Shown here: one piece after another, positions 11,119 through 21,815 of the stretch
Numbering within the stretch: the stretch's first letter is position 1
Layout of the letters: the number at the start of each line of letters is the position of its first letter
Assembly (NCBI RefSeq): GCF_012489685.1
Contig: NC_080042.1
Span: 20,722,150-20,786,149, forward strand
Reading direction: 5' to 3'
From: Lotus japonicus
Lineage: Eukaryota > Streptophyta > Magnoliopsida > Fabales > Fabaceae
DNA: 64,000 nucleotides
Position numbers and translations under genes: made by a program
Notes under the pieces: model-generated
What the model was told of the DNA's origin: nothing
Seen by the model: the letters and a program-made list of their open reading frames with translations, nothing else
Databases searched by the model: none

Positions 11119-12249
11119 TCATGGCCGTATGGCCAGTTTATGAGTGATCACGTTGGGGTCAATCCCTGGTACGTCATTAATTGTCCATGCAAAGAGATCC
11201 AAATTATCGCCCAAAAGGGCGATCAACCTTTCCTCCTGTTCTTTTGTTAAACTGCTGCTGATTTTCAAAACCTTATCCTTGACTTTCGCTGATTTTGTTT
11301 CTTTCAAAGGTTGTGGGCGAAAATCATCAGCATCATCTCTTGGGTCTAAGCTAAACCCTTCTTGTGGAAAGATCTCAATGATACGGTGGCTTTCCTTGGC
11401 GGCCTTTCGCCCATAGAGAGCCACGCTTCTTAGATAACATTCTCTTGCTGCGTTCTGATCCACACGAAGGACCCCAACCTTCCCATTGCAGGCTGGGTAC
11501 TTGACAGTTAAATGAGCGGTTGAAATTACAGCACATAACTTGTTAAGGGTGTCCCGCCCCAAGAGTACGTTGTAATTGGCCCTACACGCCAATACTAGAT
11601 ACTTCACCTGAAATTTCTTGACAAACTCTCCTTCACCAAAAGCTGTTGGTATTTCTACGTATCCCCGTACACTGACACGGTCTCCAGTAAATCCCACCAG
11701 GGTTCCTTGATATGGTTTCAAGTCTGTCTCCTTTAACCCCAGGCGATCAAAGGCATCTCCATAAATGATGTCCGCCGAAGATCCCTGGTCTAAAAACACT
11801 TTTTTCGTCATGTAATTGTTAACCCTAATTGTTACTACAATCGGGTCATTGTCATGAGGGATAACATGTGCAAAATCCTGAGGGGTGAATATAATGGGAG
11901 AGTGATTCAACCAGCATTCGCCCTCGTACGCCGCATGTACGGAATGTACTGCCGCCACATAACGCTTTCTGGCCTTGCTTGAAATTGCTCCCCCTCCAAA
12001 TCCGCCTGCGATGGATGAGCATTCCCCCACAGGATCGCCCAACTCTTCAACTATCTCCTTTCCTTTGCCTTTGTCCCCTTGAGTTACCTTAGAGACCTCT
12101 GGTGTTGCTGCATATTTAACAAAATTTGCTAGATGGCCCGCCTTGATCAGCCGATCAATCTCCCGCCGTAGGTTCCAACAATTATCCGTGGTGTGCCCCA
12201 ACGTTTTATGGTCCTCACACCATCTGTTTGTATCCACATTAGCTGGTGG
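11119..12249 (-). pseudogene. Gypsy gag zinc knuckle and aspartic protease
   Basis: Minus-strand segment in frame with gag above it. A CX2-3HX4C-type knuckle (CEDHKTLGHTTDNC) starts it, followed by an acidic/Gly-rich linker. The protease core has DQGSSADIIY near 11790, a variant of the usual D-T/S-G triad that is common in plant Tat-like elements, and continues with LLGRDTLNK. It ends at the TGA at 11119-11121. gag and pol therefore were one continuous frame before mutation. Confidence 0.85.
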
Positions 12250-13563
12250 TCACCGAGGCGGTGGCGGATATTGGACGACATTTGTCTGTCCAACTGCTCT
12301 CAAGATGGTGCTTAGGGGAGCATTCAATTTAGTAAGTGGAACCGGAGTCGACGAGGCTCCCTGTTGGCCAGTCAGGGCTGTAGTGGTACCTTGGGGATTT
12401 CTGTGCCACGTATTCTGGAATCCAGGTTTGGAATTTTGATATGAGCCAGGTCTTGGAATACGTGGAGTTTGAGCTACCATAGTTTCCTTTCCAGCCTTGG
12501 GTTTTTCCTGCGAAACTCCGCCAGGCTGGACGTGTTTTCGCCCCTCCTCTCTTTCCTGTTTTTTCTGATCATCTTGCTCAATCAAGATGAATTCTTGAAC
12601 GCGAGCGCGAAGATCCATCATGTCCCTTGCCGGTCGCCTTGTTAAATCTCGATTCAAATCCCCCGCCCTAAGACCATTTTTGAAAGATGCTAGGCACACA
12701 TCCGGGTTATCCTCCTCTAGTTGAACAGCCATCTTGCTGAAGCGTGCCATGTAGGTCTTTAACTTCTCCCCTGGCTGCTGATGTATGCTGATGAGATCAA
12801 ACATAGTTGCTTTTGTGGTTTTGTTGGCGGAGAATTGAGTTAGGAATTTAGTAGACAGATCGGTAAAATTGTCAATGGAGAAGGGCGGTTGTCTAATGAA
12901 CCACTGCATCGCCATTCCCTTGAATGATGACGGCAATAATCTGCACTTCACTGCGTCCGTTGCCCCACCAACTACCATTTTGGTGTTAAAATATCTCAAA
13001 TGTTCCATGAGATCAGAGTCGCCAGAAAAGGCGTCTAATGCCATTATTTGCAAATGCTTTGGTATGTCCACCTTGGTGATGGCTGGAACAAAGGGTTGAA
13101 ATTCAACGACGTCCTCAGCCTCAAGATGTTGTCCCTGTTTAAAATCTTGCCTCTGAGTTAGATACTCGACTTCGGCTTGTAACTGCTCGTTTTGGGTTTG
13201 TACCTTCTGCAAAGTATCCAACATTTGTTGCAAAGCCGTAGGCGTGATACCCGTCATTACTTCTTGTGTTTTCCTCGGAGCACCGTTTTTAAGACCTTCT
13301 AGATTCACGTACTCAAACGGCGTTGATCGTCGCCTGACACCTGGATCTGATTTGGCTATTAGATCTGAGGGCTTTCCCGGAGCTACGTTCACCGGCGACG
13401 CTGGTGACTGCGCCACTGAGTGAACCCCTTTCGAGGAAGCCTCCTGCTCTTGCTCTTGAAGTATGGGACGATTGTTGTCCCGTCCGCCGCCGCATCCGCC
13501 GTGACGACCACCACCTCTCCGGCGATGATCACGGCGGCCCACGCCGCATGAACGGGTCTCCAT
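12250..13563 (-). pseudogene. Gypsy Gag, N-terminal 437 codons
   Basis: Starts at the ATG at 13563 (minus), about 50 bases after the primer-binding site. Residues 1-35 are Arg/Gly-rich, then a coiled-coil stretch (about 110-140), then the capsid-like retrotrans_gag domain (about 170-330; MQWFIRQPPFSIDNFTDLS, QPGEKLKTYMARF). It stops at a TGA (12250-12252) just before the zinc knuckle, which continues in the same frame. I read this as a nonsense mutation, not a natural gag end, because the knuckle lies beyond it. Confidence 0.85.
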
Positions 13564-13610
13564 GAATCGTAACTCTCACCTTCGATGTCACTGGTAGATC
13601 TAGGTCAAAG

Positions 13611-13626
13611 CCACAGACGGCGCCAA
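13611..13626 (-). promoter_or_regulatory. Primer-binding site of the gypsy element
   Basis: Directly next to the right LTR the minus strand reads TTGGCGCCGTCTGTGG, a sequence often found as the PBS of plant Ty3/gypsy elements. It fixes the right LTR as the 5' LTR and the element as minus-strand. Confidence 0.75.
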
Positions 13627-14003
13627 TGTTTTGTACTAGGGAAGCTTACGTGAGAGAAGGAAAGAAAGCAAACCCTAGCAGAGCACTTAAAATAGCAAAG
13701 ATGTCATAAAAGGTAAATTCTCATTAAATGTTCAAAAAGTGTCTCGTACAAGATGATGACCTCCCCTTTTATAGAGGGTGTGGTCATGATATGGACTTTT
13801 CCTATATTTTGGCCTGACAATCAGGGCCCAAATCTCTATGCGTATAAGACAAATCAAAAAGAATCTTCCAGTTGGCTTGTGGGTCCGTCTAAAGGAAGGG
13901 CAAGGATACTTGTTATATCGCCAATTCCTGCCATGGCTGCCTTCGTTCGGTTGATTGCTTATTTTGGGCGGGCATAGGCATCTTTTATGTCCCGCCCAGT
14001 CCA
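13627..14003 (-). repeat. 5' LTR of the gypsy element (right copy)
   Basis: 377 bp, TG...CA, followed by the GTACG duplication (14004-14008). On the minus strand a TATA box (CTCTATAAAAGGGG, about 13763-13776) would start transcription near 13735-13745 toward gag. Seven substitutions separate it from the left LTR. Confidence 0.95.
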
Positions 14004-14205
14004 GTACGCCTTTCTTGTAATTTGTTGTAAAACAACCATTGGTGGACATGCTTTTAGTATGCAGATATGTAAAAAATGAAAATGAAAAACTATTTGAAGC
14101 ATAGATCCATCAAAACCATGGTCAGTTAGATTAGAAATTGTCTTCAAGACACAATACAAGCCTCTTAGTATAAATTGCATAAAACCTCAAATGGTTCAAA
14201 ACAGT

Positions 14206-14529
14206 AGTCAATTTCAATAATAATTCATGAACACAAAAAGGAAGACATTAAAAACACTCATTTTCCTGTGGATTTTCCTTCAAAATTCTTGTGGATTTTA
14301 CTGAGAATTTAGCGGTGGTTTAAAACACCCGCAAAGCTATTTACTACAAATTTTTCTTTGAAAATTTTTAAATCAAAACTTTCCTGCGGTTTTACTTACA
14401 AAATTTTCCTGCGAATATTTTTGAAGCCAAATCCGCACGTAATTTGAAGAAAAATCAGCAAGAAAATGGGTGTTTTTTTATGCTGTCCAGTTGATGTGTT
14501 CATGAATTATTATTGAATCAATTTGACTT
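14206..14529. repeat. Foldback/MITE-like inverted repeat
   Basis: Two arms of about 80 bp are inverted copies: left 14206-14290, right about 14445-14529. Outer arms share AATAATAATTCATGAACAC; inner arms share a CCATTTTC(C/T)TG core. The loop contains CCTGCGG/CCTGCGAAT phrases similar to the subterminal repeats of the CACTA element at 45-49 kb. No coding capacity. Target-site duplication unclear. Confidence 0.6.
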
Positions 14530-14679
14530 CTTGCACATTTACAAAGGTTAAAATTCTAGTAGTACATCATATAAAATTAACAGGTCACCAATCCTCCATC
14601 TTAGCCAACACCGGGTAGACAATATCTACATCTGCATGTATTTAGATGACAAATAATGACACGAAGAGTCTTTACAATT

Positions 14680-14951
14680 TTAGTTGGACGTAGCAGCTGC
14701 ACAAATCTTCTTAAACGCCCATGTCCAAAATGAGAAAGGAATGAAATGTGACATGTAAACCATTGAATTAACCATCAAGCTTGACATACAAATCTGCAAG
14801 AGCACAGAAGAGAATGGCGGCAACGGGTGGTCAAGCAGCAAGCTAGGAAGTATATCTGTTGCAGTTATAGACTGGCTGCCATAAAAACAACAATTTTCTT
14901 GAGTGTGAGTAGTGACCGTACTTCCTTCAGGTGAGCATTCAACAAATGCAC
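14680..14951 (-). other. Exon-like open stretch of unknown origin
   Basis: On the minus strand an acceptor-like AG at 14952-14953 is followed by about 90 open codons ending in TAA (14680-14682). It reads FVECSPEGSTVTT near the start and FWTWAFKKICAAATSN at the end. I do not recognise the family. It lies in a cluster of same-strand gene fragments and may be another captured or decayed exon. Confidence 0.25.
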
Positions 14952-15322
14952 CTGCAATTCATGTAGAAAAAAAAATGTGCTCTTGACTTTAAGTATGCTA
15001 TTAAACTTCTTCCTGAATTTATGCCCATATCAAAATCCATTATTTGAATGAAGGATTAGCATTCGAAACAGGTAAAAAAATAGAACTGAAATACAAAGAA
15101 ACATGCAGTAGTAGACATAGGCACATAGCTCATTATAATGATTTCAAAACTAAAATTAACTGTAAAAAATATAGTAGGATAGGCTTTTAAGCTCCTAAAA
15201 ATATTGGTAAATCTATCAAACAAGAAGTATTTTAATGTTAAACTTTTAACAGAAGTTTATTAAACCTTTCAAAGCTCAAACAAACAATTATGAACTACAA
15301 TCATATCACCTAGTGTATGAGT

Positions 15323-15415
15323 TTGGTAAAAGCTATGCTGCCCATTAGTTCCTAGTCCACCAAAATCTATCTCACCAGCCTCAAATGGTAGAGGAACACC
15401 TTCAATTGAACATAC
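15323..15415 (-). pseudogene. Glucose-6-phosphate isomerase exon fragment
   Basis: The minus strand encodes [16 protein letters not shown] and, after two changed residues, [10 protein letters not shown]. These are highly conserved in plant glucose-6-phosphate isomerase (glycolysis/gluconeogenesis; glucose-6-P to fructose-6-P). Only this exon-sized piece, roughly 30 codons, is recognisable. The family's usual GEPGTNGQ reads GGLGTNGQ. It sits about 430 bases downstream of an unrelated F-box gene fragment on the same strand, so this is not a gene in place. Confidence 0.75.
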
Positions 15416-15844
15416 GAACATAAAGGAAAATGAAGATCTCACAAACAAAAAAAACAGGTTGCAAAAGCATGTCTTCTAAAGTCGGGCAGACTAGGTAGTT
15501 TAATATATATCAAATTGGATAGTGATACTACCACAAAACGATTCATATATAGGTTGAAGAGCTTAGAAGACATACTTGGTGGTGATTCTTGAGCTCTCAG
15601 TCACATTATGAAACTGAGGTAAATCACAAGCAATGTAAGCAAATCATATTCTATTGGTGTATTTTAAAATTGGGTATGATCAACTTGAAAACTCTACACA
15701 GGAGAGGCTTTCATAAACTGTAACTTCAACAACTTGAACTGTTTAAAAATTGAAACATCACATCAGATAAAATGTACAGGGTCATAACAGAAGAAACCAG
15801 AGTTAAACAAAAGGGACAACTACATGTATATATAGAGTGCTTAC

Positions 15845-16417
15845 CAGGGCTTAAGAAAAGGAACAGGTGGTATGTTAAGTTAGATTTATCTCTTGATAAA
15901 ACATTGAATGATCCCATCGCGTGGGCGCGTGGCCAAGCTGAAAAGTGAAAGGAAGGAGCAAAAGATAAGTTTTTTGTTGCATCCAACTATCATTCTTATC
16001 CCCACAAAATATGTTGCAGATTAATCAACAAAGAATGAGACACTAAGAGATAAGTAATGAAGCTAACATGCTTCAGGGACACAGGGAATGTAAGCTTGCC
16101 AGAGAACTCCGGGCTCTTAACAATATCCTTTGCACATACTCCTCCAAGACTGGCAAACTGCAGCACATGAAACAACATGCTTTCGAGCAGGCCATGTATT
16201 CTCACTCTCCTCTAGCCGTCTAATGACATCAAATAGTAGTTCTGGGGGTAAGCTTGCCCAGCAACTAATTTGAATTACTAGAGGCTGGTCATGCAAATCC
16301 TGTAGCGAACCATGAGATTTTCCTCTATGATGGCCAGTAAGTCTGACATCAAAACTACCGCCTAGATAAGCTCCCAAAACTGTCCCTCACATCACGAACT
16401 ACACTGCAGAATGACAT
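15845..16417 (-). pseudogene. Tubby-like F-box protein, 5' part, degenerate
   Basis: The minus strand starts with ATG at 16417 ([20 protein letters not shown]), then [17 protein letters not shown], the F-box ([16 protein letters not shown]) and the start of the Tub domain ([18 protein letters not shown]). A second exon at 15845-15937 carries NLTYHLFLFLSPG and ends at a GTAAGC donor. Plant TLPs are F-box adaptors with a phosphoinositide-binding Tub domain. Defects: a stop and frameshift after SLSRR, a one-base shift after MCK, a 7-bp insertion resembling a local duplication (ACGCGCC) and a 2-bp loss in exon 2. The rest of the Tub domain is absent downstream; instead a glucose-6-phosphate isomerase fragment follows. 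Confidence 0.85.
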
Positions 16418-16833
16418 TCTGCACTGTGAGAATATGGCTGCCATAAAATAAGAGTTTCAGATCAACAGTCACATCACATTTCATTATTATTGTTTGAATA
16501 CAGGTATTACTCCTCATCTATCCAACTAAGATACTATATATGTTACTATTATGACCCATAATAGACACCATCCTATATTTCAATCAACGTTTTCAGACTC
16601 TCCATTTAAAGCATCCATCTATCCATCCATAGTCATGAATCAAATGCAAGAGGTGTTCACCATAATGAAGACCCAGATGAAATGAGCGAGTGAAAACACC
16701 AGATGTTTGATCATCACCTACCATTAGAAAGGATAGCTTGAAATGGCATTATCATGATGAAGTGATGGGAGTAGCAGAAGTGAAAACATCCACAATTTCA
16801 TGAGGAAACATTAAAACATGCAACCTACCAGAG

Positions 16834-16997
16834 CTATACATTTATCTTCATCACCTCCACCTTGGTTAGCAAAGAGAATAAACACCTGTGAGCCTGGCCC
16901 AAGCCTCCTGAGGTAGGTAGCAGAATACTGGCAGCTGCAAGCCGTGATCTGCAATGGTCTTGGAATTTTTGAAGTGTTTCCTTTAATCTGAACACAG
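16834..16997 (-). other. Exon-like open stretch, unrecognised
   Basis: After an acceptor-like TTCAG on the minus strand, an open frame reads RLKETLQKFQDHCRSRLAAA and continues through LLTKVEVMKINV before a stop. Amphipathic and helix-prone. Codon use looks like host coding DNA, but I cannot assign a family. It is on the same strand as the neighbouring gene fragments. Confidence 0.25.
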
Positions 16998-17049
16998 GAC
17001 AATGGTAATGGGCTGAAAGAAGGGAAATGACCACCAATTAACAAAGGCA

Positions 17050-18240
17050 TAGTTTCAAGTCCTCCATAGGCAGCAAGAAAACATTACTTAACGCAGGACA
17101 GGGGCCCAAAAACCAGAATTGAAGAATACGATGGAAAATACTAGGAACAAGAAAAAATCTGCAATGGAGAAGCCACTGTTCTTTTAGCTTAATGTTTATA
17201 AATCTGAATGCCCCTTTCAATTCTACCTTTGCTCCTACTTAAGCTAAACCACCCTTTTTTTCCTACACCTCTAAATAAATAATAATCCTAAGTCCTAACT
17301 AGCTATTAATGATCCACTTTCACTCAAATTTCCAAACATTAAAATAAAACTGGATATAGAAGATATACAGAAAGACCAAACAGATAGTCAGAGGAAATAC
17401 CATAACAGCAGTTAGAAGGCAATCAGTAAAAAGGCCGGAACCTGCTCCATCACCGATGTAAGAGCTTGAACGGGGGGATGGGTAGCTCACATGGTTGAGC
17501 TAAGGGAACTGGTCATGGACAAGCACTTCACCTTAGGCCCAGAATCATTCAATTAAATTAGATCATCTGTCAAATCTTTGCTCAAGTTATTTCTCTAAAA
17601 ATATAGTTAAGCATGAATGAAATTGAACATACAAGCTCACATTAAGGAGTTCTCAAAATTTCAAATAACACAAATAATCACCAACTGAATTTTTCCTACT
17701 TTTTTTATCCAAGCTCTACTTACCAAAAAACAAATAGACTCTTAATCTTGGACCAGCCAAGAGGGAGGCATATTTACTTAAGAACTTATGCTTTCTTTAA
17801 CAAAAGAGATTTATGCAGTTTTCTATTTCCACAAGCAAGTCATTCTGCTCCTTTTGGAGGTGCAGAATTAACATTGACAAAATAACTAATTCCACTCAGC
17901 AACCACAGTAGGATAAAAATTACATTGGTTTATGAATGAAAAAATAAAATAAAATACGATGCAAGAGAGCGAGCTACTTGTTAAAACCCTAAAACAATCA
18001 AATGGAGGAATATAACTGTAAGGGGCCATAGAGTCGCGACTGGGGAATGAAATTTGCATGTCCGTGATGTAACCACGAACCTTGGACCTCAACACTCCAA
18101 AGATGCTGCTTCAAGGAATGCAGAAGGCTTTATGCTCTCTCTGCAAACTTGTAAGTGTTCATTTAGAAGTAGCATGAACCTGGAAGCAAGTTTGAACCTG
18201 AAATTAATTAAGAAATTACCATCAAAGGTCATTAATTAGA
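17050..18240. other. No clear gene
   Basis: AT-rich sequence with scattered short open stretches. A phrase at about 17480-17500 (GGTAGCTCACATGGTTGAG) resembles the A box of a tRNA-derived SINE, but no B box follows at a convincing distance. A minus-strand open piece at 18000-18110 is exon-like and unassigned. Confidence 0.3.
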
Positions 18241-18419
18241 TCAAGCTTATACAGCAGAACAGATCACAAAGGGTTGAAAATCTAAATATGCATGAAATAA
18301 GAAGAACACCTTTGTCCCTGATGAATTTTTTTGCATTACCAGCAGTAGCCTCATCAACTGGTCGCTGATGAAACTGTCTCTACCCAACCCAAAATCCCCA
18401 AAACCCCTCTCTCTCATTT

Positions 18420-18720
18420 TCTTAAAGGCATTCAACAATGAGAACATTCCTCGTAGACGATAACCACAAGGGAAGAACACTATCCTCCGATGGGCTTGCA
18501 GCGGTTGCCGCCGTTCTTCTAAGCACCACCGAGGTATCACCGCCACCGTCGCCGTTCACTATCGTCATCGCAAGGGTGTCGATATGCAATCCAATGGTTG
18601 ATGTTGTGATAGATGAACAATGAATTGTAGAGATTTTGAGTGAGATTTGATTAGGGATTTAGGGGTGAGTGTGAGTGGAGTTGAAGACATAAATTGGAAG
18701 AGAGAGTGAAGATGCTGCTA
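18420..18720 (-). repeat. Unknown gene 5' end, inverted copy of 24405-24700
   Basis: The minus strand of this segment matches the plus strand of 24405-24700 over leader and first coding exon. Both encode DTSVVLRRTAATA followed by SEDSVL. The shared part includes about 130 bases of untranslated leader, so this is a gene start, not a generic repeat. An ATG before IVNGDGGGD is a possible start here. The family is unknown to me. The downstream frame soon closes. Confidence 0.55.
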
Positions 18721-19177
18721 AAAAAATTATAAAAACATCGAAACAAATTGTAAACATTCGAATTTGGATTTTCAGTTTTGGAAAAATAGAGGGAAATTTG
18801 AAATTCTACCGGGAAGAGAAAAATTGATAAAATTTTTGGAGGGATAGATTTTGACCACTCAATAAGATCAAAATAATTAAGCGGGTCAAGAAATTTTATG
18901 AGAACAATTTTGGAGGGAGTTGAAAGTTTTTTTTTTTTTTAAACAAAGAGTAACAATTTTTTGAAAGTTAATAAAGATGGGTTTAGAGAAGAATTTAAGG
19001 GTTAATATTTTTAGATGAAAAATGTTTAATGTTTAAATTCTAAACTATACATTTTAACCTGTGCAATAATACTCATTGAAAATGATATGAAATGTTAAAG
19101 TTACTTTCTTTAGCTTATAAAATGAATATTAAATTAAATTTATAGTGTAGTAATTAGAATAACAACATATCATTATC

Positions 19178-19675
19178 GGGTCAGGTGGTTCCAAGAAAAT
19201 GACAGCATCATACTTTAAACCCTAACAACAAGGGTTTTAATGCTGATGACCTAAACGTCTTTTCACTACATCTGCACTTCAAATAAACACTAACATTAAC
19301 CTTAACTATGGTTCAGGAAATTCTCGAAAATGACGATACCTTAGTATGAACCCTAATACTCGGGATCCACATATTGACAACGTAAATGCACTTCAATTAA
19401 ACACTAGCCTTAACTCTAAACGTTGAGTCAAGAAGCTTAACCAAAACGTATGATTCATACATTGAAAAATAACATTAAGGGTCCTCGTGTTGACAACCTA
19501 AAGGTCTTTCCTCTATGTATGCACTTGAACTAAACACAAACCCTAGCTTGAGGGTCAGGTAGTTCCACGAAAATGATTGAATTATACTTTGAACCTTAAT
19601 ACAAAGGTCTTCATGTCGATGACCTAAATATCTTTCCTTTATGTTGCATTTCACCTAACACTGACCCTAACTATC
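19178..19675. repeat. Degenerate tandem array, four units of about 112-132 bp
   Basis: Units begin near 19178, 19310, 19422 and 19551. Each has a 'ggtcaggtagttcc..gaaaatga' start, a 'gaaccctaat' middle, a 'gacctaaa(c/t)(g/a)tctttcc' block and an 'aacactaaccctaact' end. Divergence is high, so the array is old. No coding potential. Confidence 0.7.
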
Positions 19676-19837
19676 ACCCTTGTGTCACGAGTTACGAGGA
19701 GGACATAACATAACACTTATTAAAAAATTTCATAGACACAAATACTTATAGTTTACATTCAAAACCTTTTCATTATATAATAATTGTGCATATGGCAACC
19801 CTAACTAAAATCTTTACTCATTCCCCACCTACACTTT

Positions 19838-20243
19838 AAGTACTCCAACTCAACTCTATCTAATAGCTCCACTCATTGCTCGTAGACACCCTGAGTATTA
19901 TAAGTCAACCCTATCTAAGAGCTCTATTTATTCTTTGTTGACTCTCTATGCACTCCATGTCGACCCTGCCTAAGAGCGCCACTCATTCCATGCTGACACT
20001 GTAAGTGTTCGAGGTGAACCCTATCTAATACTCCACTCATTCACTGTCAACGCTTTATGTACTCAATGTCAACCTCATCTAAGAGCTCAACTTATTTCCC
20101 ATTGACACACTAAGTATTCTAAGTCAACCCTAACTAAGATATCAACTCCTCTCCCACTGACAATTTAAGTATTCCACGTCAACCTTAACTAAGAGTTCAA
20201 CTCATCCCACCGACACTCTAAGTGCTTCATGTCAACCCTAATT
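19838..20243. repeat. Degenerate tandem array, about 7.5 units of 53-56 bp
   Basis: The consensus is roughly AAGTACTCCATGTCAACCCTA then CTAAGAGCTCCACTCATT and a 'ttgacact' end. It lies 160 bp after the 125-bp array. The recurrent ACCCTAAC words are part of this unit and not telomeric heptamers. Confidence 0.7.
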
Positions 20244-20689
20244 AACATAAGGTGGTTCACACGAAACCCATGTTCACTAGTCAGAACAAGATCAACAATT
20301 TTCGTGTGAGAGATCGAAGCTGGTGACAATGAAGGAGGAGTTCCGAGGTGGTGGAGGCACGTGCACTCGCGGTGATCTATGGCTTCGTGGCGGTTTCGCA
20401 CCGGTGGAAAAGGAGTGTCCGAGTGCGGACAACGGCAAAGATCGATGATCTTTGTTGTGGTGAAGGCTCAGAGATCAAAATTTAATGAATTATGCAAATA
20501 TAAATTTTTTTTTTTGTTACAAGTGGAAAGCAAATTATGAAAATATAATTAACTGCATATGTTCTTTTTTCTATATTAACAAATTAAAAAGAGGATCATA
20601 TTTAATATAATGGTGCGGAGATATAATTTTAAAAACTTATTTTTTAATGAAATACAATTTAACATATTAAAAAAATTATATATTTTTTT

Positions 20690-20822
20690 TATAGGCAAAT
20701 GTTAATTGTTAGAAATGTTAGTAAATTAGTCTATCCGCCGGATTCGAACCTGAGAACCTTCACCCTTCAACCCACCCAACCTTTATTCCATAGTTCTTAC
20801 CACTTGAGCTATCATTCAGGAC
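20690..20822 (-). mobile_element. tRNA-derived SINE
   Basis: On the minus strand an A box (TAGCTCAAGTGGTAAG) and a B box (GGTTCGAATCC) are about 40 bp apart, as in a tRNA-derived pol III promoter. The sequence cannot fold into a full cloverleaf, and it continues into an AT-rich body ending near an A-rich tract. So it is a SINE and not a tRNA gene. End points are approximate. Confidence 0.65.
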
Positions 20823-20901
20823 ATTAAAAATATTTTAGTGATGAAAATTTTCCCTCTCCCTCCATTTTGTTTCATTCCCGCTTGTGATCATTTTACTTCT
20901 T

Positions 20902-21669
20902 CGCGAGTTATGATACATACACACCTCTCTACCCCTTTTCCAATTTCTTTCTCATTTATTTCTCTTTTCTCTATCAATCAAATCACCTATCACATATTTA
21001 CTTTATCTCTTCTTTCTTTCTATCTCTCTCTTCCTCCACCTCTCCACGCCTAAAAAATGAAGAAATTATTATTATTTCTTTCCTCTCCGCCCCCAATTTC
21101 CCCCTTTTCTCTCTATTTTCAGTATTTTGGGATAAAATCTTCCCTAGCTCAGATTTACCCATCTCCCTCCCTTGACTCAATCATTGTACAGTTCTCTCCC
21201 TTTCCCAGTCTCGTAGTTGTGATTGTGCTTCCATCACAACGCTATTCAAGAGAGTATAAATTATACTTTACTAATTGTATCATTCATTTATTGATGGTAG
21301 TAAACTTGATAAGTTAGAATTAATAAGATAGATAAATGTTATAATAAGAAGTTACATAGTAATTTTAATAAAACAAAAACATTAATTGTTATTTCTTAAT
21401 ACTTGTACAACAACCTTAAAGTGTCAGTTATATAAGAACAAAGAGAGTATATAGGAGTACTTTACAATGACGCGGTTAGGGAATAATTATAGGTTCACAC
21501 CTCTAAGATGAGGTGGAGAGAGGTGGAGGAGGAGAGAGATAGGAAGAAAAAAAAAGTAAGAGAGATAAAGTATAAGATGTGATAGATGATAAGAGAAAAG
21601 AGATAGAAATAAAAATAGGTGAAAATGAAATGTATAAAAGATGATGTGTGAATATATCATTACTCGCGG
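20902..21669. repeat. Inverted repeat with about 150-bp arms
   Basis: The left arm (20902-21048) and right arm (21512-21669) are inverted, diverged copies beginning CGCGAGT(T/A)ATGATA, rich in TCTCTC-type sequence. Together they bound a 768-bp segment with no coding sequence I can assign. It is probably a non-autonomous TIR transposon or two MITE copies head to head. No clear target-site duplication was found. Confidence 0.55.
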
Positions 21670-21815
21670 TTAGGTGTTAAGTGGATAAAAATGGTAAATT
21701 TGGAACATTGATAAAAGTGAAAGATTGAACACTAATTAATAACTTTTATGACATACTGCATTAGTTAGTATCAAGGCACAAAACACTAGGAGCGGTTGTG
21801 AAAGTCTTTGAATTG

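Larger units (their letters stand above)
4364..14003 (-). mobile_element. Complete Ty3/gypsy LTR retrotransposon, Tat-like
   Basis: A 9,640-bp element bounded by two 377-bp LTRs (TG...CA) and flanked on both sides by GTACG (4359-4363 and 14004-14008). On the minus strand the order is 5' LTR (right), primer-binding site, gag, protease, RT, RNase H, integrase, then a non-coding gap, an antisense gene, and the 3' LTR (left). The purine-rich tract next to the left LTR reads TTGGGGGCATG on the minus strand. The integrase C-terminus ends after a GPF/Y-like segment with no chromodomain. Together with the antisense accessory ORF this suggests the non-chromoviral Tat group; I infer this and have not tested it phylogenetically. 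gag-pol has five in-frame stops and one frameshifting deletion. The LTRs differ at 7 of 377 positions, so insertion is recent. Confidence 0.93.

Noticed and set aside
12250..12252. TGA as natural end of gag
   Set aside because: The zinc knuckle and protease continue in the same frame right after it, so a nonsense mutation is more likely.
19178..20243. Possible interstitial telomere repeat (many ACCCTAA words)
   Set aside because: The words recur at about 54- and 125-bp spacing inside longer units, not as tandem heptamers.
20720..20822. Possible tRNA gene on the minus strand
   Set aside because: A and B boxes are present, but no acceptor stem or full cloverleaf, and the sequence continues into a SINE body.
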